Positions 52,097-63,970 of a DNA stretch of 64,000 bases are shown here, in pieces (positions within the stretch are counted from its first letter, which is position 1; each line of letters begins with the position of its first letter). A program made the translations under genes and the position numbers. This DNA is from Membranipora membranacea (Eukaryota > Bryozoa > Gymnolaemata > Cheilostomatida > Membraniporidae). The DNA lies in contig OU612072.1 in NCBI GenBank assembly GCA_914767715.1, forward strand, positions 26,598,001 to 26,662,000, in the 5' to 3' direction. The notes under the pieces were generated by a model that saw only the letters and a program-made list of their open reading frames with translations, had not been told where the DNA came from and searched no databases.

Positions 52097-55000
52097 ATGG
52101 AGAAGGAAATGGAGAAAGTTTCATTGGAAGAAGATCCTCCTGTCAACAAATCTGAAGGTAGATACTAACTAAGATAGATCAGTCAGTTACTGGTAACTGT
52201 TAGCTTTACAGTAACAATGATGATATGATGAATATCACTGTGAGCAAAAGGAGTAACTCATTGCTTCCAGCATGTTTATAGGCACCCTCCACCTCAGCAC
52301 TCTCCTTTCTCCCTGTTTACTGGTACATACTTTAAATGAGCAGGTAGAGCAGAGTCTTGAGATCGGTCATCTAAAAAATAGGATAGAGAATATCACCTGC
52401 CATTAAACAGAGGCATAGAGCAGTGCCTGGGCCAGGAACCTGCTAGGTTGACTGCTCTCTAATGTATAGTATGTTTAGTTTACATATGTAGGCCATATGT
52501 GAGGCCATATGCGATGGTTCAGTCTCAAAATCTTACTCCAAGCTGTGTTAAATGTTCATTCTCACAAAAAAACAAGAAATCAAGATGTTAGCCCATTGTA
52601 TAATGTAGGACTAAGCCTACCATTAGCCTAAGTAATGTGGTTGTCTTGTTAACTAGTAAACATATAGTTCTATTGAAGGTAACGGCGTCATGTCATAAGT
52701 TGAATGTAGAATGTTTACCCAAGCCCTGTACGAGGTAATCAAGTTCTATGGGCCTAGTATGCTCATGCAACTTCAAAGTAATTCAATGGTAGCATTAGTT
52801 GGAAGCGCCTACCATCATCTCTATCACCCTTCTGAAGCACTGAGTGACTTAATTGAAGCTACTCTACTGTTTATTTTGTAGCTGAAGCTAGCAGCAGTGA
52901 GCAAGCTAAGAAAGGAGATGATATTGTAGATCCGTGGTCTGTGTCAGCAGCAGCCGACACTGGGATAGACTATGACAAACTGATCAGTAAGTTATCCAGT
53001 GTATATCAATATTACTACATCGGAACTGGAGGCTATTCTACAGTGTCCTCTTTGGAATAGTAACTTCTTCCAATGATTTCATGGAGACATAGGCCTAATG
53101 AAGGTTATGGGGTCTATAAATCGCCCTTTGTGATTGTCATGGAACTGATTTTCATTCTGTGACATGGATTATTCTGCTATATGTGACATGACATTGAAGA
53201 ATCTAACCGTCGATTTGAATTGGGATTAGTTAAACTAGGAGTTCTGTTTGCTTCAGCGCCCTGACAGGCTGCAGTTTGGTACACCTGGACACTAAATCAA
53301 AGAAAATTTAGAATCGTTTATCCAGTTGCCTGTAAAACGTAGGATTGTTTCGCTGACTGATGTTCTCTTCCTTGACCTATGCCATACCTTCTATAGTGAG
53401 CACACTATTATCATTTGTTGTATTTTAACTAACCAAACACTTATCACTTATAACTAATATGGTTTCTGTCTTGTAGAAAGATTTGGCAGCTCTAAGATAG
53501 ATGATGCCTTGATTTCCAGGTTTGAAGCTGTGACAGGAAAAAAAGCTCATCATCTACTTAGACGTGGTATCTTCTTCTCCCATAGGTCAGTATTATATTC
53601 TCTTCTTCTCCCATAGGTCAGTCTTATATTCTCTTCTTCTCCCATAGGTCAGTCTTATATTCTCTTCTTCTCCCATAGGTCAGTATTATATTCTCTTCTT
53701 CTCCCATAGGTCAGTATTATATTCTCTTCTTCTCCCATAGGTCAGTATTATATTCTCTTCTTCTCCCATAGGTCAGTATTATATTCTCTTCTTCTCCCAT
53801 AGGTCAGTCTTATATTCTCTTCTTCTCCCATAGGTCAGTATTATATTCTCTTCTTCTCCCATAGGTCAGTCTTATATTCTCTTCTTCTCCCATAGGTCAG
53901 TCTTATATTCTCTTCTTCTCCCATAGGTCAGTCTTATATTCTCTTCTTCTCCCATAGGTCAGTCTTATATTCTCTTCTTCTCCCATAGGTCAGTCTTATA
54001 TTCTCTTCTTCTCCCATAGGTCAGTATTATATTCTCTTCTTCTCCCATAGGTCAGTATTATATTCTCTTCTTCTCCCATAGGTCAGTATTATATTCTCTT
54101 CTTCTCCCATAGGTCAGTATTATATTCTCTTCTTCTCCCATAGGTCAGTCTTATATTCTCTTCTTCTCCCATAGGTCAGTCTTATATTCTCTTCTTCTCC
54201 CATAGGTCAGTCTTATATTCTCTTCTTCTCCCATAGGTCAGTCTTATATTCTCTTCTTCTCCCATAGGTCAGTCTTATATTCTCTTCTTCTCCCATAGGT
54301 CAGTATTATATTCTCTTCTTCTCCCATAGGTCAGTATTATATTCTCTTCTTCTCCCATAGGTCAGTATTATATTCTCTTCTTCTCCCATAGGTCAGTCTT
54401 ATATTCTCTTCTTCTCCCATAGGTCAGTATTATATTCTCTTCTTCTCCCATAGGTCAGTATTATATTCTCTTCTTCTCCCATAGGTCAGTCTTATATTCT
54501 CTTCTTCTCCCATAGGTCAGTATTATATTCTCTTCTTCTCCCATAGGTCAGTATTATATTCTCTTCTTCTCCCATAGGTCAGTCTTATATTCTCTTCTTC
54601 TCCCATAGGTCAGTCTTATATTCTCTTCTTCTCCCATAGGTCAGTATTATATTCTCTTCTTCTCCCATAGGTCAGTCTTATATTCTCTTCTTCTCCCATA
54701 GGTCAGTATTATATTCTCTTCTTCTCCCATAGGTCAGTATTATATTCTCTTCTTCTCCCATAGGTCAGTCTTATATTCTCTTCTTCTCCCATAGGTCAGT
54801 CTTATATTCTCCATACATCAATCATACCTATAATAGGGCTGTGATTGTGTGTATGACCCCTCCTATGATACTTTGTCGACTATTTATTTAATATATTGTT
54901 AGGAATTGTCTCTAAAAATTGGAAATGAGCTCAGAATTTTTTTATGCAATTTTTTCTAGACATGATTGAAAGCAAAGAAAGTTTCTATGATCCAATAAGA

Positions 55001-58000
55001 TGTTACATTTGATAATCTGCAAATTATTGGCAATGTCATTTAAACTCACAGTAGGCAATGTTAGCTCCATGACTTTCCCCGAGTTCCCAGGCCAAATAAT
55101 ATCATTTGTTAACAAATCTCCAGGTTACATTAACTGCGGTACAATCATCATGGCCTGGACTCAGTGTCACTGTCAGACAGCTCTTAGTGTTTGTATTCAA
55201 TCCCTGATGTATCTTGTGTTGTTTACAGGGAGTTTGATATGATACTGACTCTACATGAGAAAGGGAAGCCATTTTATCTGTACACCGGCAGAGGGCCGTC
55301 CTCGGAGGCAATGCATCTCGGTCACCTAATACCCTTCATATTCACTAAGTAAGTAGAGTATCCTCCGGTGTCTCCTCACTAAGTAGCATTCTGACCTGCT
55401 ACTGACATGATAATTCAAGGCTGGTTGTATTTGTATAGTTGTATTTGTATAGTTGTATTTGTATAGTTGTATTTGTATAGTTGTATTTGTATAGTTGTAT
55501 TTCCTCAGATGGCTCTGCAGCTCTAAGCTCTGGAGTTGTAAGTCTTGCATTGTTTTGTATTATGACAGATGGTTACAGGAGGTGTTTGACGTTCCGCTCG
55601 TTATTCAGCTGACGGATGATGAGAAGTTTTTATGGAAGGATCTGAAGATAGAGGAATGTCGGAGATTAGCTCAGGAGAATATTAAGGATATCATAGCCAT
55701 AGGCTTCGATCCTAGAAAGACTTTTATATTCACAGATATCGACTACATTAGGTGAGAGGTAGTCTGAGCCCCCCAGACTTTGCCCCCCTCCCGGCGGCCC
55801 CCCGGTGAGAGGAAGCTGACATTCAAATATCAACCACCTCTATGCTGAGGAAATGTCTATGTCACAGAATTGTGCTCCACTTTGCAAGAAATGTCAGATA
55901 GAGGACAGGACTCAGAATTGCCAAATACGAGAATTAATTTACCTCAGATTTTTACTTTTTACTGGATTTTTTAAACACGATCTGTTCTAATACAATGTGT
56001 CACTTTTTACCTAGCGAGGCTTTTAAAGGTTTCACACTCTGTGTGAAAATCAATAGGCTGACTAAAGATAATAATGATAATAATTATAGTAAAATTGATC
56101 GTTTTATAGTGATTATGTAAGGTAGGTTTCAGGTGCGATGACTGATTTATTGTTACTGTCGTTTTACGATCCACCTCACCCTTATATTCTATCTTGTATT
56201 TCAGCTCAGTACCAGAATTCTACATGAATATAATCCGAGTATCTAAATGTGTCACATATAACCAAGCTAAGGGGATATTCGGGTTTAATGACAGCTCATG
56301 TATAGGGAAGATATCATTCCCCGCCATCCAGGCCGTGCCGTCGTTTAGTAGCTCCTTCCCTCATATATTCGCTGGAAAGAAGGACATTCAGTGTCTCATA
56401 CCCTGTGCTATTGATCAGGTATGTATAGTAAATATATTCACGTAGTCAAGCGTCTAAACTTTGACATGAGAGCTGGCTGTAGTATATCATTATCAACCAC
56501 TGGGATAGTGGATAGTGGATAGTGGATATCTGCAGCCAGCTATAGATAAAATTAGTTAGTTAGTGTTTGAATTTAGTTTGTAGGACCTTTATCTAGTGTT
56601 AGTGAGGGATATATACACTTGTGTTTGGTAGCTCTCAATAATATCACATTGTTTGTCCATTATATTAGTTACAGGGGAGTTAATACCAGTCTAACAAGTA
56701 GATTGTTAGAGTGATCTCTTGGTTTCGCCTCATCATTCTACAGTTCCCAAGGCTCCACGCATTATCTAGAACACTAGAACACACTCAGCAGTGGTGGGGC
56801 AAAATGATAAAGCTTGGAGCTAGACAGATATGATCATAAGCACTTATGTCATATTTTATAGTTGCTTGAGTGTCATTTAGATAGAACCTGTTTCTTTATA
56901 GCTCATCAAAGCTATAGTAGCCGAGCTGCTGGGCTTGTGCTTTTCTCGGGAAAACAAAATATATATTTAAAATTTTTTCCATGATCTATAATTTGAGCAT
57001 TAAAGATATTACATAGGGGAAGGCGGGGTACATTGAGCCAGTTTTTACAGTTTTGATTGTAACATGCAGTTGAATTGTGCCAGGTTAACAAAACTTGGCA
57101 CTGAAATTGTTCATCATGTCTTCCATCAACATGAGTGAGGTCAGAAACCTATTGCAGCAAGAAGAGGAAATATTGCTGTTTCAAAAAAAATCGGAAGCGG
57201 CTCAACGTGCCCCAAGCACGGGGCACGTTGAGCCGGGTCTGCATTTTGTATGGGGCACGTTGAGCCACTCTGTTATGGTCATCTCTTTGCTGGTAATAAC
57301 TTTTAAATTCATTGCAACCATAAGAAATAAAGAAAAGCAACCAAATTCATTGCCACAGCACATTTTTTTCACTCGATTGAACTATAAAATAAAATAAAAT
57401 TCGCAAAACAAAATAAATTTCGGAAACATTTGCGGTAGAAGAAAACTTGCACACGCAAACTTGATGATAAGTGAAGGGAAAAGTTAACTCAGAGTAATTG
57501 CTAATTTCATTAAAGAAATATCAATTCCAATGTTTTCGTTTTTGTGTCTATAAGTGTTGTCAAACAGTTTCAAACATATTTCATATACACTTTCATCATA
57601 TAACATTCATACTGGCATGGCTCAACGTGCCCAAACAGCCTGTTTCTCACTTTCAACTCGAGTTAAACAAAATCTCTCCATTAGAGATAAGTTTAGATTA
57701 TGTGAAATTGAGACTAAATATGATGTTATCACATAATAAAAGTTGCAACTTCTCAGTCACACCTTGTTGGGAATAGGTGACATTTCCGTCGATTAGCTCA
57801 TTATTTACTTTTTACCCTTGAAACGATGAAAAACTAAATAATTATCTCCCCTTAGTAGCTATCTTTCTTTTTGTCTGCTCAGAAAGGGTGCCTTTGGTCT
57901 CATGACCTCTGATGGAGGGGAAAACTCAATACATAAAATGGTATTTAAAAAAAGTGGGGTGGATGAACGTGCCCCGCCTTCCCCTATATCTTATAAAGTG

Positions 58001-61000
58001 ATGAAGAGGGGACGACTTTAAGGGGTTGAGAAAAGTTCAGAAGAAATTTCTTTCCAGTATAGCTAATATTCCCAACTCTGTCCAGACGATTTATTTAAGA
58101 GTTTACAACAGTGCTCTTGATCAGAGTGAGACCTTCAATATAATACTAAATATGGGGAGGCGCTACTACAGCTGATCAATATAATACTAAATATGGGGAG
58201 GCGCTACTACAGCTGATCAATATAATACTAAATATGGGGAGGCGCTACTACAGCTGATCAATATAATACTAAATATGGGGAGGCGCTACTACAGCTGATC
58301 AGTATAATACTAAATATGGGGAGGCGCTACTACAGCTGATCAATATAATACTAAATATGGGGAGGCGCTACTACAGCTGATCAATATAATACTAAATATG
58401 GGGAGGCGCTACTACAGCTGATCAATATAATACTAAATATGGGGAGGCGCTACTACAGCTGATCAATATAATACTAAATATGGGGAGGCGCTACTACAGC
58501 TGATCAATATAATACTAAATATGGGGAGGCGCTACTACAGCTGATCAATATAATACTAAATATGGGGAGGCGCTACTACAGCTGATCAATATAATACTAA
58601 ATATGGGGAGGCGCTACTACAGCTGATCAACATACGAGTATCTCCATGATGTTACTCACTAATTAGGATGTGATCTTTTTATTCTAGGATCCATACTTCA
58701 GAATGACAAGAGATGTCGCGCCGAGGTTGGGGTACCGTAAGCCCGCCCTACTCCACTCGTCGTTCTTCCCAGCGTTACAGGGAGCTCAGACTAAGATGTC
58801 CGCCAGTGACCCAAATACATCAATATTCTTAACAGACACCGACAAGCAGATAAAAAATAAGGTAAGTGAGCAGAGCTACCACTGATAAAGTTACTGCTAC
58901 AGATACTGCTACTGCTGCCACTCAGGAAGTTGTGTGCTCATTGAATTCTGTACTTATCAGAGCTGACTAATTGACAATTTTATAACCTATCCAGCGGATA
59001 ATTTGCCCAATCTAATTGTCAGAATCAGGTTACAATTAAGTGACCTAAGTGAAATGGCGACGGTTTTGTCTGCGTTACTCATTTAAGATACTGATGTCAC
59101 CAGTAAGCAATTTGTTTCACCTCTTGATTTTGACAATCAGTTACTGAGAATCATATGCCCTTCTTTTGGTGAGATTGAAGCCGCACTTTGATATCCTCGA
59201 GCTATAGAGAATCAATCGGTCACACATTTCCCTGAGTGGTAGCAGTAGTTTAGAGATGACTCACTCTCCGGTTACTCTATGAGATTTAAGTGTGGAGCAC
59301 CAACTTTTATGCTGCTTACAGTGGATTTATATGCTAGATAAATCAAGGGGTTGTATCACAAGCCACTCGGAAAGTTGAAATTTAAGATGAATGTACCATG
59401 CTGAAAAAAAATAAGCAGGCATTACGCAGTTTGGTTAGGCAGCGGTTTCCCTGCTGGCATAGCTGCAATTACCCAAGAATCTGTGCTTCAACCATCTGAG
59501 CAACCTACTAACTATAATAGCTTACTCGTTCTTTGAAATACTATCGGAGCACTTTCTTACACCATGTCCTAAATGTATTTTTAAACTCAGCGTTTACTGA
59601 TTGTAGCCAAATTTGTGTCATAGCTTGGACAGTTGTTTTATATCAAGGCATTCCACCACCACTCCCCTGTTGTCCTGTTTATTGTCACAAACTCTCTCAC
59701 ACCTCCCTTCATTGTTAGATAGCATATCAAACCTATAAGCTGATGTGGTTATCCTTTTAACCTCAAACCAAAGAGTTAATAAGATTTTTTCTGACTTGGT
59801 ATTGGCGTATTGGCTCATTTCTGTGTCGACATTAATGCAATAATCCGCTGTATGCATTTGAAATTAATGGTTTCATAAAAAGGGAGCTACATTTCTCGTC
59901 CTGCCCTGTATTGAAGTGTAAATAGTTTATAGTGACCTTAATCGATAGGCTGTCACAGGAATACCTTTGAACATTATTCTAATGTTGTTTATTACAGATA
60001 AATAAGTATGCATTCTCAGGGGGCGGGGCTACTGTAGAGGAACACAAAGAGAGAGGCGGAGACTGTGATGTAGACATATCTTATCAGTATCTCAAATTCT
60101 TATTGGACGATGATGACAGGCTAGAACAGATTAGGAAGGTGAGAGTCTTATAGACATTGTGCCATTGTATCATGACATTTCCAATTGGTCACCACAGCTG
60201 CTACGCACTGCTAAGCCATTAATCTGAGCCCCCAAACTATCGCCTCCCGCCCGACGGCCCCCCGAAGAGGGAGTAGCAATAGCATTAGGTGCCAGGGGTG
60301 TCAACATAGTCCGATTGTTGGTAGATATATTTACCATCGATTGTTCCCACCCCAAATCCCCATGGTGTTTATTCATTGCTCCCATATTGTAGTATACTAA
60401 ATACCAACTACAATTTGGTCACGGGTTACAAACATGAATCTATCCATCATTTGACTTGGACTCACCTGGTGAAATAGTCCACTCAGGGAGTTATATACCA
60501 AACTCCCTGGTCCTTGGATAGGAACGAAGGTGGCTATAACTGTCAAGAGTTGTCAACTCATGTGGATAAGACGCATCTCGTTGAGGGCTTTTTGATAAGG
60601 TCTCAATGTTTTGTATCTGATTTGCTGGTGTCTTGATCAATCAGCTTCAATATACTACAAGAGCACAAGCTCATAATAAAAAAAAAATATTAAAAATAAA
60701 ACTGAACAGCTTACGATTCGGTGATGATTTGAGCCCTTTAAAAGTTATGGGGCTCCTGAATTTCAGTGATGTTTGATCTAGCATATGATATATCATTAGC
60801 ATTCACACAAAACAAGGCTCAATATTCAGGAGGGTCTGCCTAACTGTAGAATTTATACGTTCATCGCTGAAGTGTAGCATAGACTCTTGCCAGTTCTACA
60901 TCCCATTGGTCGTGCTGATCACAATACTCTACAATCTTTGCCGATCCCCATTTGTAGCACTAATCAGATCTGTTCGGCTCAACGAGTATGCATGCAATAA

Positions 61001-61312
61001 CTGGGACTATCCAGACAATCCATCTATTGGGTTGTCCGTATCTAATGATCATTTCATAGTTTTGTTGACTTTATATTTTAGGACTACACATCTGGTGAGT
61101 TACTGACCGGTTATTTAAAGAAGGAGTTGATAGAACTTCTGCAGCCTCTAGTAGCCGGACACAGGGAGAGACGGAAAGAGATCACTGACGAAACGATACA
61201 GTTATTTACCACTCCTAGAGCCCTTAACTACACACCCCCTCCTGCCTCTGCCCCTGCTGAGGGGAGCGGAGAGAAGAAAGGCAAAAAGAAATCTAAGAAG
61301 ACAGACTCATAG
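52097..61312 (+). CDS. WARS1: Cytosolic tryptophanyl-tRNA synthetase (9 coding exons, 445 aa)
   Basis: Exons: 52097-52157, 52882-52986, 53477-53585, 55229-55348, 55569-55751, 56205-56418, 58688-58861, 59998-60138, 61082-61312. They join in phase to 446 codons with stop. The enzyme charges tRNA-Trp using ATP. Visible landmarks are VDPWSV and IDYDKLI, the [14 protein letters not shown] stretch (residues 111-124; HLGH is the HIGH motif), [34 protein letters not shown], the KMSAS loop (300-304) and [15 protein letters not shown]. All are typical of the eukaryotic cytosolic, class Ic enzyme. The N-terminus is short and acidic with no WHEP domain. The C-terminus extends beyond the usual end with a proline-rich then lysine-rich tail ([11 protein letters not shown]). 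The start has G at -3 and +4; an overlapping out-of-frame ATG begins at 52092 in a weak context. Introns 3 and 6 carry large minisatellites. Confidence 0.97.
53570..54813 (+). repeat. 31-bp minisatellite, 40 copies, spanning exon 3/intron 3 of WARS
   Basis: The CATAGGTCAG core recurs 40 times at exact 31-base spacing (first at 53581, last at 54790). The first unit includes the last 16 bases of exon 3 and the authentic donor. Each unit contains TTCTTCTCCCATAG|GTCAGT, a pyrimidine-rich 3' splice-site-like sequence joined directly to a 5' splice site. Only one position varies regularly (A or C after GTCAGT), about half the units each. Because 31 is not a multiple of 3, reading through the array hits a TAG in the second unit. 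Confidence 0.97.
55425..55502 (+). repeat. 14-bp tandem repeat in WARS intron 4
   Basis: Five copies of TTGTATTTGTATAG plus a partial sixth, in the short intron between exons 4 and 5. Confidence 0.9.
57014..57986. mobile_element. MITE-like DNA element in WARS intron 6, about 973 bp
   Basis: The ends are perfect 15-bp inverted repeats TAGGGGAAGGCGGGG (57014-57028 and 57972-57986), with similarity continuing inward. Terminal TA could be a TA target duplication, as in Tc1/mariner-like families. The words GGGCACGTTGAGCC and complement recur inside (about 57197-57267, 57619-57632), including a strong hairpin at about 57198-57235. No transposase frame is present. Its right end lies within about 10 bases of the breakpoint of the inverted WARS duplication. 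Confidence 0.75.
58135..58626 (+). repeat. 41-bp minisatellite, 12 copies, WARS intron 6
   Basis: 12 near-identical copies of a unit containing AATATAATACTAAATATGG and AGGCGCTACTACAGCTG, in exact 41-base register. One unit has a single substitution (CAG for CAA near 58301). The inverted duplicate at about 51030-51060 has just one diverged copy of this unit, so expansion happened in one arm only or contraction in the other. Confidence 0.95.
59395..59520 (-). mobile_element. SINE-like segment in WARS intron 7
   Basis: The minus strand has a tRNA D-arm-like start (GGTTGCTCAGATGGTTGAAGCAC) and continues as in the inverted duplicate at 50195-50335. No T-arm is recognisable. It is shared by both intron copies, so it is older than the duplication. 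Confidence 0.35.
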
Positions 61313-61675
61313 TCAGCTCTACTGACTGCACAGTTAGGATAATTTTGGCCTGCGTGGTATTATATTGCTTATTGAAACATCAGATTGCTTTTGTTGATGC
61401 ACACCTTTTGGCTTCTCGTAAACACTGGATTTTACATACATTGTCCAACTTGATTTTTCTTTTATGGACATATTGCGAGTTCTCAGTCTGTTGGTCATGA
61501 TGCTGCAATGCACCTGGTGTAAGTTGAGGAATAATTTTGTGACAGTATTACAAATTATAGCTGGCTCATTACCAATATATCTTCTTTTCTCTTCATAACT
61601 TTGTGTGATCATTATGGGTTTGTGGTTGACAGATAATCTTGAGCTCCAATGATCAGTTGATTTGAGTACCGACCC

Positions 61676-61681
61676 AATAAA
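61676..61681 (+). terminator. WARS polyadenylation signal
   Basis: Canonical AATAAA about 365 bases after the WARS stop codon, a normal 3' UTR length. No transcript evidence is available here. Confidence 0.5.
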
Positions 61682-63961
61682 AATTTGCAATCTGAAATTG
61701 TAAGTTATTTCCACTTTCTACAGTATTTATGATATGTAGTGATGACTTTAACAGATCAGCTCAGGTTGTACCTGATATATATATAATGGTAGACAGATCG
61801 CTCAGCTCAGGTTGAAGCCAAATGGTCAAGATAATTATCTTAGTATAGTGTGGCAATGGCACTTAAGAACGTAACTACCTCCGGAAAAGATCTTACTTAA
61901 AAATTCTGTCTTGTTCTAACAGATTAATGTCTTACATGGAATGCAATATTTTTGTCTCATCTCAATTGCCAAGAGGAAACATGACTGGATTAATTCAAGT
62001 TGTAAATAACACCATGAATCAATTTTTTGGTCGAAAAAATGTTGATTTGGCATCACAGTCGTTTAACATTCCGTGTACACAAACAGTGCCACGATACAGG
62101 AGGTACTAGGCTCCAGGCGGTCTGATGATGATGGATAAACCTGCAGTGGGTTGTGATAGGTCACTTGACCGATTCGGAATCATGACTTTAACAGTCTGCT
62201 GCCTAATCTTTCTTCACCGATGTTTTCCAAATAAGGAAGATAGTAATGGGGGACAAATGTGCTAAATATAATATTGATGTGCGAATATTGATGTGACATC
62301 GCTGAGTGATTTATGGGTCAAGAGAACTAGTCAAAACATAAATTATATTTTATTACCTCCTATTTTTGTTATATGTGAGTATTGGCAGCACACACGTAAT
62401 TTCACTTGTACCACTTACACTCACTGAATAGGGAACATGGAAATAGAACACATGGAACCTGATGTTGCTTATCGAGATTTTGATGCAGTTATGAATGTAT
62501 TTATCAATGGAAATGTGGAAAAACACTACCGAAGACAATCCTGTTAGGGGCAACCAAATCAGCAGGCAAGCAGTAGGGATCCTTCCAAACTTATACTGGC
62601 TTGTGTACATAGCTGCAAATGATATATCGCTATTTTTAAGTGTCTGCTGATTTTTTTTTCCTTCAACAATTCATTGTTATTAAAATAAATGAACTAGAAT
62701 GGTGCAATAAAACAAGGCAGCGGCATGGTCCAGCACTAGTGTAGCGACCATCCGATTGATGGGACAATGAAAGCTACTGTCCACACGGCCAGACACGCAG
62801 CCTACACGCAAACCACACCCAACGCAAAGCAGAAGAAGCCTCCCCCAGTAGGTATGAATTCCACAGGTTAACACCTGTGGTTAACAGTGACCTCTCCCCT
62901 TTACAGTTGTTGGCTCTCTCAGGGGCAAATTTCTCTCTTGACCAATAATTCTCTCTCCTTGGTTAATCCATGAATTGATCATTGTAACCCGCTCATCCTC
63001 CACAACAGTCAGACTGCTGTTAGTTTTACACAATACTGTAGCATCACATAGCCGTTATAAATTTATTCGGATGAATATTTTGCTATACACATTCGGATGA
63101 TATCATTTTTATGGTCCATATCAGTTAATCATCTAAATTCTATCTTTTTCCAAGTCTAAAATTAAAAAGAGGGGGGGGGGGGCATTGAGGAATTCAAAGG
63201 ATGGTCATTGAAGTTGTCAACTGGGGAAAAAAATAATTAACAAAATATTTAAACCCTACATCACTCTTTTCCATTCTAGAAGAGATGTGGAGACTATGTT
63301 TGTGATCTGTTGTTTGAAAGGAGGAAGATATAAATCTTGTGCCTGACAGCTCCTGCTATCTTCAATGAGTAATATTCATTCTTTGGGCTAATGGTGGTCC
63401 AATCACAGCATCTACCGACTTCATAATATAGCGTAAAATGAATCAAACAATTTTTGGAAGCTTATTTATGGCTTTCCTAGTTGTGGTTGTTGTTTATGAA
63501 GTTGGCAGTCGATGACATAAGGTAGTTTACTCGGGATGCATTTGATGTAGATTTACTGTGACAGCAGTCTCAGAGGAGGCTCTGAGCCACCTGGTAGTAA
63601 CAGATAAATAAACATCAATGGAGAAACAATGAACTAAAATATCATATAATAGATGGATTGCCATCTTTGAATTCTAAGATGTTCCCTTTGAAACGAGCTT
63701 CCTATGAGCGGAGTTACTCAGTTTGTTCTTTGAAAACTGTTTGTGTTACTCAGGTAAAGCCACCAATTTATTGATGAGGTATATGTGTGCAGTGTTTGCC
63801 AAATTCGTGACACACAACCATCCTTTTCATTCTGAGGGTGCCGCTTCCTTTCCCTCATCTATGGATAACATAAATTTGTTTTTCCCCTAAAATGGGAAAT
63901 GATTTAACCTAAACTGATATTGATTGATGGTATTACGTGTGCCATCCTGCTAGCCAGGTGG

Positions 63962-63970
63962 TATATAAAG
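63962..63970 (+). promoter_or_regulatory. Possible TATA box at window edge
   Basis: GTATATAAAGC is a good TATA consensus. If functional, transcription would start near 63990-64000 and the gene would lie beyond this window. Confidence 0.25.

Noticed and set aside
53570-54813. Regular array resembling a CRISPR
   Set aside because: Units are contiguous with no unique spacers, in a eukaryotic intron; it is a minisatellite.
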